Shown one piece after another: positions 56,001 to 62,000 of a DNA stretch of 64,000 bases. Location: NCBI GenBank assembly GCA_964016985.1, contig OZ024825.1:5140056-5204055 (forward strand), in the 5' to 3' direction. The stretch is from Anodontia alba. Its lineage: Eukaryota > Mollusca > Bivalvia > Lucinida > Lucinidae. Every line of letters starts with the position of its first letter. Position 1 is the stretch's first letter. The notes under the pieces were generated by a model. That model saw nothing but the letters and a program-made list of their open reading frames with translations. It ran no database searches and was not told where the DNA came from. The translations under genes were made by a program, and so were the position numbers.

Positions 56001-59000
56001 CAAACAGTGTAGACCCTGATCAGACACCATGTTATGAATCTGGGTCCACACTGTTTGCAAAGGCCTATCTGTCCCAATATTTAGGGTTATTATGGTATTC
56101 AGCATAAATATTGTATGATTAATACAGATGATTTAGAATCTGTGTGGGCTGTTGCAAAACTAAAAGGTCTAATGAATCATCAAGAGCAGAAAGGTACTCA
56201 CAGCTTCAGATAAGATGTGTTTTTGTTGTTGTTGTTTTTTTTTAACCGAAAATTATTAGAAGAGCATTGTGCAGGCAATTCTAATGGGTAAACTCAACAT
56301 GTTTTAGATTATAAATAAGGAAAGTATATATCTGAAAACTCTTCAGCCATGACCTGCTAACATATCCCAAAAGAGATTTTAAAAACTGGAAAACCTGAAA
56401 ACTGTACTAGCATTTCACCTAATTCTTTGGTTCTGCTTGGAGTGATTTGACAATTTCAAATATCTTTTTTTTTCCAAATAAAATGTAAACAAATACAGCA
56501 AAATGAGTCGATTGTAGATTCAGCTTGAAAAGATACAACAGTTTCAAAATCATGATTTCCAAATATGGCCATTTGAAAGAAAAAAAATAAATAAAAATAA
56601 AACAAGAGGGCCATGATGGCCCGGTATTACTCACCTGACTATCATAGCACCTAAGGAAAACCAGACCTAGAAATCATGAAATGACCAAGATTCATGGTGA
56701 TTATGTAAACAACAAAGACAATGTAGCGTGCCTAATGGACCATGAAATATAGCTCAGTCACATATGAATAAGTGCATTAAAGAGGTCATGCTAAGATGCA
56801 TACAAGTGCCAAGTACTGCTGTAGGACCAATAGTTACTGACCTAAACTGAAAAACTAAAACAAAGTCACTGAACTCTGACATAGAGGTCATAAGTGACTC
56901 ACTTTCAAACCTGACCTAGAAATCATCAGGACAAAAACTTTGAGCAAGTTTCATGATGATTACTTAAAAAATCTCTGAAGTGTTAGCAAGGTTTTCCTTT
57001 AATTTGGCCTGCGGCCTAGTTTTAGACCCCAAGTGACCCATTTCTAAATCTGACCCTAAAAATCATCAAGACAAACATTTTGAGCAAGATTCATAATGAT
57101 TACTTAAAAACCTGACCTCTATAGTGTTAACAAGGTTTTCCTTTGATTTGCCCTGGTGACCTAGTTTTTTGACCCCAAGTGAGCCAGTTTCAAATCTGAC
57201 ATAAAAATTATCAAGACAAACATTTTGAGCGAGATTCATGATGATTACTTAAAAAATATGACCTCAAGGGTTTTCCTTTGATTTTGCCTGGTGACCTAGT
57301 TCTCAACCACAAGTAACCCAGTTTTTAACTTGACCTAGAAATTATCAAGACAAACATTTCCAGCAAGATTCATGATGATAACTTAACAAATGTGTTTGTT
57401 TTGAGGTTTTATAGCCCAGTCAACCCAATGGGGTCATGTCTAGCGCGGTCAATTTACCTAACCACACGTTTACTGGGCAGGCTTAGTCCTCTAAGCGGTT
57501 AACCAGTATTGTGCACGTTCTTTTGCCATTAAGACTGCTTCAAAACTGTGACCTCTAATGCATTAACAAACTAATTGCTGACCATGAATGTGACGGATGA
57601 TGGACAACAGAGAGAGGGTGATCACAATAGCTCATCCTAAGCAATTGCTCATGTGAGCTAATAAAAAGGACACCAAATCAGTGGAACAACAAATTTGATC
57701 TATTGGCAAAATGAAAATATCCAAAGCAAAAATAAACATTTGTGCCATGTCATAAGATAAAGATGTTATTTGATAGACATTCAGACTTTCTAGAAAACAC
57801 AAGAAGTTGTTAATTTGACAGAAAGTCTGCCAGTGAAATATTGTATGTTCAGCAGATGCGCCCTGGTAAAATACAACTCACAACTAGCTGATATATACCA
57901 TATATTTTACCCTAAGTATTTGGACAGACAGACCTAACCAACTAGTATAGACCCAGATCAGATCATCATGAAAACATACCTATATAATTTTGACTCCTTT
58001 AAACCCAACTTTTATCTAGTATTTTTTTTTATTTCTGCTCAAAAACATAGATTGTGGGTACTCATTAGAATTGCCTCAGTGAGGCAGTTCTAATGAGTAC
58101 ACAAACTATGTTTTGAGCAGAAATATAAAAAATATCAGAATTTTTATCTGAAATTTTTTGTTGGTGAAATTTTCAATATATTTGAATAGGCATGTTTACG
58201 TAATGTGCTACAGAAAAGAGCATCTGATCAGGGTCTCTGCTGTCATCCAATTTTTAGACACATCAACAAGTGGTAAAATGGACTTGTTCAAAGTATTGGA
58301 CATGTATGGTAAGGAGTTAAAGTGTCCCAATATATAGGGTAAATAGTGTAACCTTAATGCCTAGCATGTTGGGTAAAAATTTTAGCTGACAAAATTTTGA
58401 AATATTTTAGTTATTTTTCCCAAAAACTAAGCTTTGACCTTTTCATGCAAATTGTCTCCAAAGGATACAATTTGCACAAAATATCAAAGACTATTTTCTT
58501 AGAAAAATAAAACAAAAATATTATTAATATGTTGTCTGCTGAATTTGCCCAGAACGTTGTAAAATTTAAAGAAAACCAAAATAGCATGTAAAAAAAGAGC
58601 ATACCTATTTCACAGTTGTGTCCAGAGTGTGCCCATTGGTTCACACATATACACTGATGGGCTCCCCATTTCTCTACACATTCAGCTCCATTCTGACAGG
58701 GGTTAGGCCAACAGGAAGCCATACATTCTTTAAATACATCCTTTGTACTGAAAACATCCAGGAAACATGGCACATGTAGTTATTTAGGAGAACAGATACA
58801 CTCTCATTTGGGGGAGAAAACTGTAAAAATTATCTTGTCTCCCACCTGAAAGGGTTGACTTAAAAAGGAAAGAAGTTGCTCCCTTTTAGAGCAGACCACT
58901 TTTCAGAAGGGATTTGATGTGCAGCAAAGCAAACAGGGAGTTACAGCATTTGTCTCCTTTGTAAAACTTGGCAGAAAATCTGCCAACTGTATCCTGTATC

Positions 59001-62000
59001 TTTAACCCATTGTAGATTGAATAGACTCCCCAACACTATATATTGGAAGAGTCCAATTTCAAATTTAGGTATATCCAGCTATGAAATTTAGATATTCCTA
59101 GAGGAAAACGGCTAAACTATTTACAAACAGTGGAGATCCTGATCAGATGCCACATATTGCAGCATCTGATTTGGGTCTGCACTGTTTGCAAGTTATCCTT
59201 TTAGGGGTCTCCAGGCTACAATGGCTTAAGGGGTAAAATGAAAAAAGAACAGTAAAATTCCACTATTAATCCTTGTCCTGCTGAACCGGGATATACCCTG
59301 CCTTTGCAAACAGTGTAGATTCAGATTAGTTGGCTTCTTCAGAAGCCAACTAATCTGGATCTGAACTGTTTGCCATTAAGTATGTGAATTTATATCAACA
59401 ATCTGGATCAAGTAATCTGATTGGCTGAAAATTAGAAATGGGCATGGCATCTTAATTTATTCAGCAGGACAAGGGTTAAGACCACTTTTGGTACTATCTA
59501 AAAGTGGTCTTATTGGTGGGGTGGTCCTAGTATTGAATATAGAGTACAGAAAATATCAAACCCATTTGCTTGTTGATTATTTGGCAATAAAATACATGTA
59601 TAATACTTATTCAGCAAGACAAGGGTTAAGACCACTTTTGGTACTATCTAAAAGTGGTCTTATTAGTGTGGTGGTCCTAGTATTGAATATAGAATACAGA
59701 AAATATCCAACCCATTTGCTTGTTGATTATTTGGCAATAAAATATAATTAAACTAAGCTAAAACAAAATGTCCTAAAATATTGAATCCTTTATTTCATAC
59801 TTTTTTGGCCAAACTTTTGTTTTTATGCCGTTGTGTCTTAAAATATTTAGTGTAATGGCAAACAGTGTATCCCCTGAGCTCCTGAAGGAGCAATCTGATC
59901 TGGGGGTACACTGTTTGCATATGCCATTTTGTCAGAAACTTTGGAAAACACATCAGACTGATAAAAACATTTTCAATAGTGGAGTTGTCTTAACCCTTGT
60001 CCTGCTGAACCCGGATATACCCTGCCTTTGCAAACAGTGTAGATCCAGATCAGTTGGCTTCTGAAGAAGCCAACTGATCTGGATCTGCACTGTTTGCCAT
60101 TAAGTATGTGACTTTATAGCAATAATCCTGATCAAGTAGTCTGATTGGCAGAAAAATAGCTTAGAAGTGAGCATGGCATCTTAATTTATTCAGCAGGACA
60201 AGGGTTAATTTCAAGTGGTCGTAATAATGGAATTTTACTGTATTCTCTTGCTGAACATTGTTACATCCCACAAAAATCATTGTCTTGGGAGTTCTTCACA
60301 AGTGACTCTTGTTATGTTAAACCAGTATCTCAAAATAGCTAACTGTATCTCAAAATGCCTAAATTCTAGTTTCTCAAAATATCTGTTGCAGTCAAAGGGA
60401 GTTTGTGACCAAGAACCCTCTAGTACTTCAATTGTGATCCCTTTTACATACCTCTAGAAAAAATGCTTTTTTTTTTTTTTTTTCAACCACAGTGCATTTT
60501 CAACTGAAGTGCATTGATCTTTTTCTTATTCTTCATGAAAACATATATTATCAGTACTCTTTAGAACAATTTCACCCAGTACCATAAGAAAATAATTTAT
60601 CTGCATAGACTTCTCATCCAGAGCTGTTTTTGCTCCAACCAAAGGTTCTGGCCAACAGACTTTGAGATTATGAGCGTCTGTTTTATTTTTAAACTATTCT
60701 TGGTAAGCAAGTTAATACACTGTTATAACATGGTTCATTTAAGCATGAATTCAGTTATAACACATTGTGCCTTGGACCCCATTTTTTCACCCATTCAACC
60801 ATTTTTCACTGTCAATGATGTCTGAAAAAAAATCACGAACTGCCAAGTCTTACCAAACTGATGACATCTGCTCACCTTTTGACTGCAACAATACGGTAGT
60901 CAACATGGCTCTAAATGGTCCTTTTCATGTATATTGGAGACATCAGATGAATAACAGTAACCTACCGTAATTCAAATTAATTATGTCATTATCCAAACAT
61001 ACATAATGAATACATACCTATATAATTTTGACCCCCTTAAACCCCACTTTTATATAGTAAAACTGGGGTTTTCAGGGGTATACATTATTTTTCTTATTAC
61101 TGCTCTAAACCATAGATTGTAGGTACTCGTTAGAACCGCCTCACCAAGGCAGTTCTAACGAGTACCCACAATCTATGTTTTGAGCAGAAATATGAAGAAT
61201 ATCAGAATTTTTACTCAGAAAATTTTCATTTTTTCGTGGTTAACTTTTCAGTATATTTGAATAGGCAGGTTTTCGTAATGGTCATTAAATCAAATCTCAC
61301 TGTCCTTTTTGTGGTAAACAAGCAATTAGTTTAACAGGAATCTTCAGTGATGGTTGTCTGATAATTAATCTATTAGTGTAGCAGGTTTGAATACACTGCC
61401 ACTGCAAAAACCCAGGTGCAGTCCGTGAGTCCGAAAGATCAAAGGTTGCTTTACCCCAACTGAGCATGTTTAAAGAAAGCACTGCTTGAGTACACCCAGT
61501 TTTATCTCAACACAATTTGCTGGTCTCAGATTTGATGAAAAAAATCTAAGTGTAGCTCCAGATTACTCATACAGCAGTGTCTGATCTGGGTCTATCTGTG
61601 TAGGCCTGTCAAAAGAATTAAGGACAAAAATAGTTTTCTTTTCAAACTTGCAAGAACTGTCTGATCTGTACTGATTTTCTCCATAATTTTCACAGTAAAA
61701 AAAGCAAACACACAGTATGCCTGAAGTTTGCAGGCTGATCAGCATCTTCAGATTGCTGTAGAAAAAGTAGCAATATTAAGTGAAAGCCCTGATCTGAGAT
61801 GTGCATTCTGATCTGGGTCCTTGCTTTTTGCATATAAATTAAGGCTTGCTAATAACACTGATCATGTAATGGTAATCAGAGATCTGAGACAGCATATAAG
61901 CAGTGTGCTGGCTGATCAGCATCTTTATCTGTTCATAAATTACAATGCCGAACATGCTAATGCACAAGGCCACACTTGATGTCCTTTCATTCACTTTTTT

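Noticed and set aside
59488..59751. 87-residue frame with an internal protein repeat
   Set aside because: The repeat is the 150-bp tandem DNA duplication; no evidence of translation.
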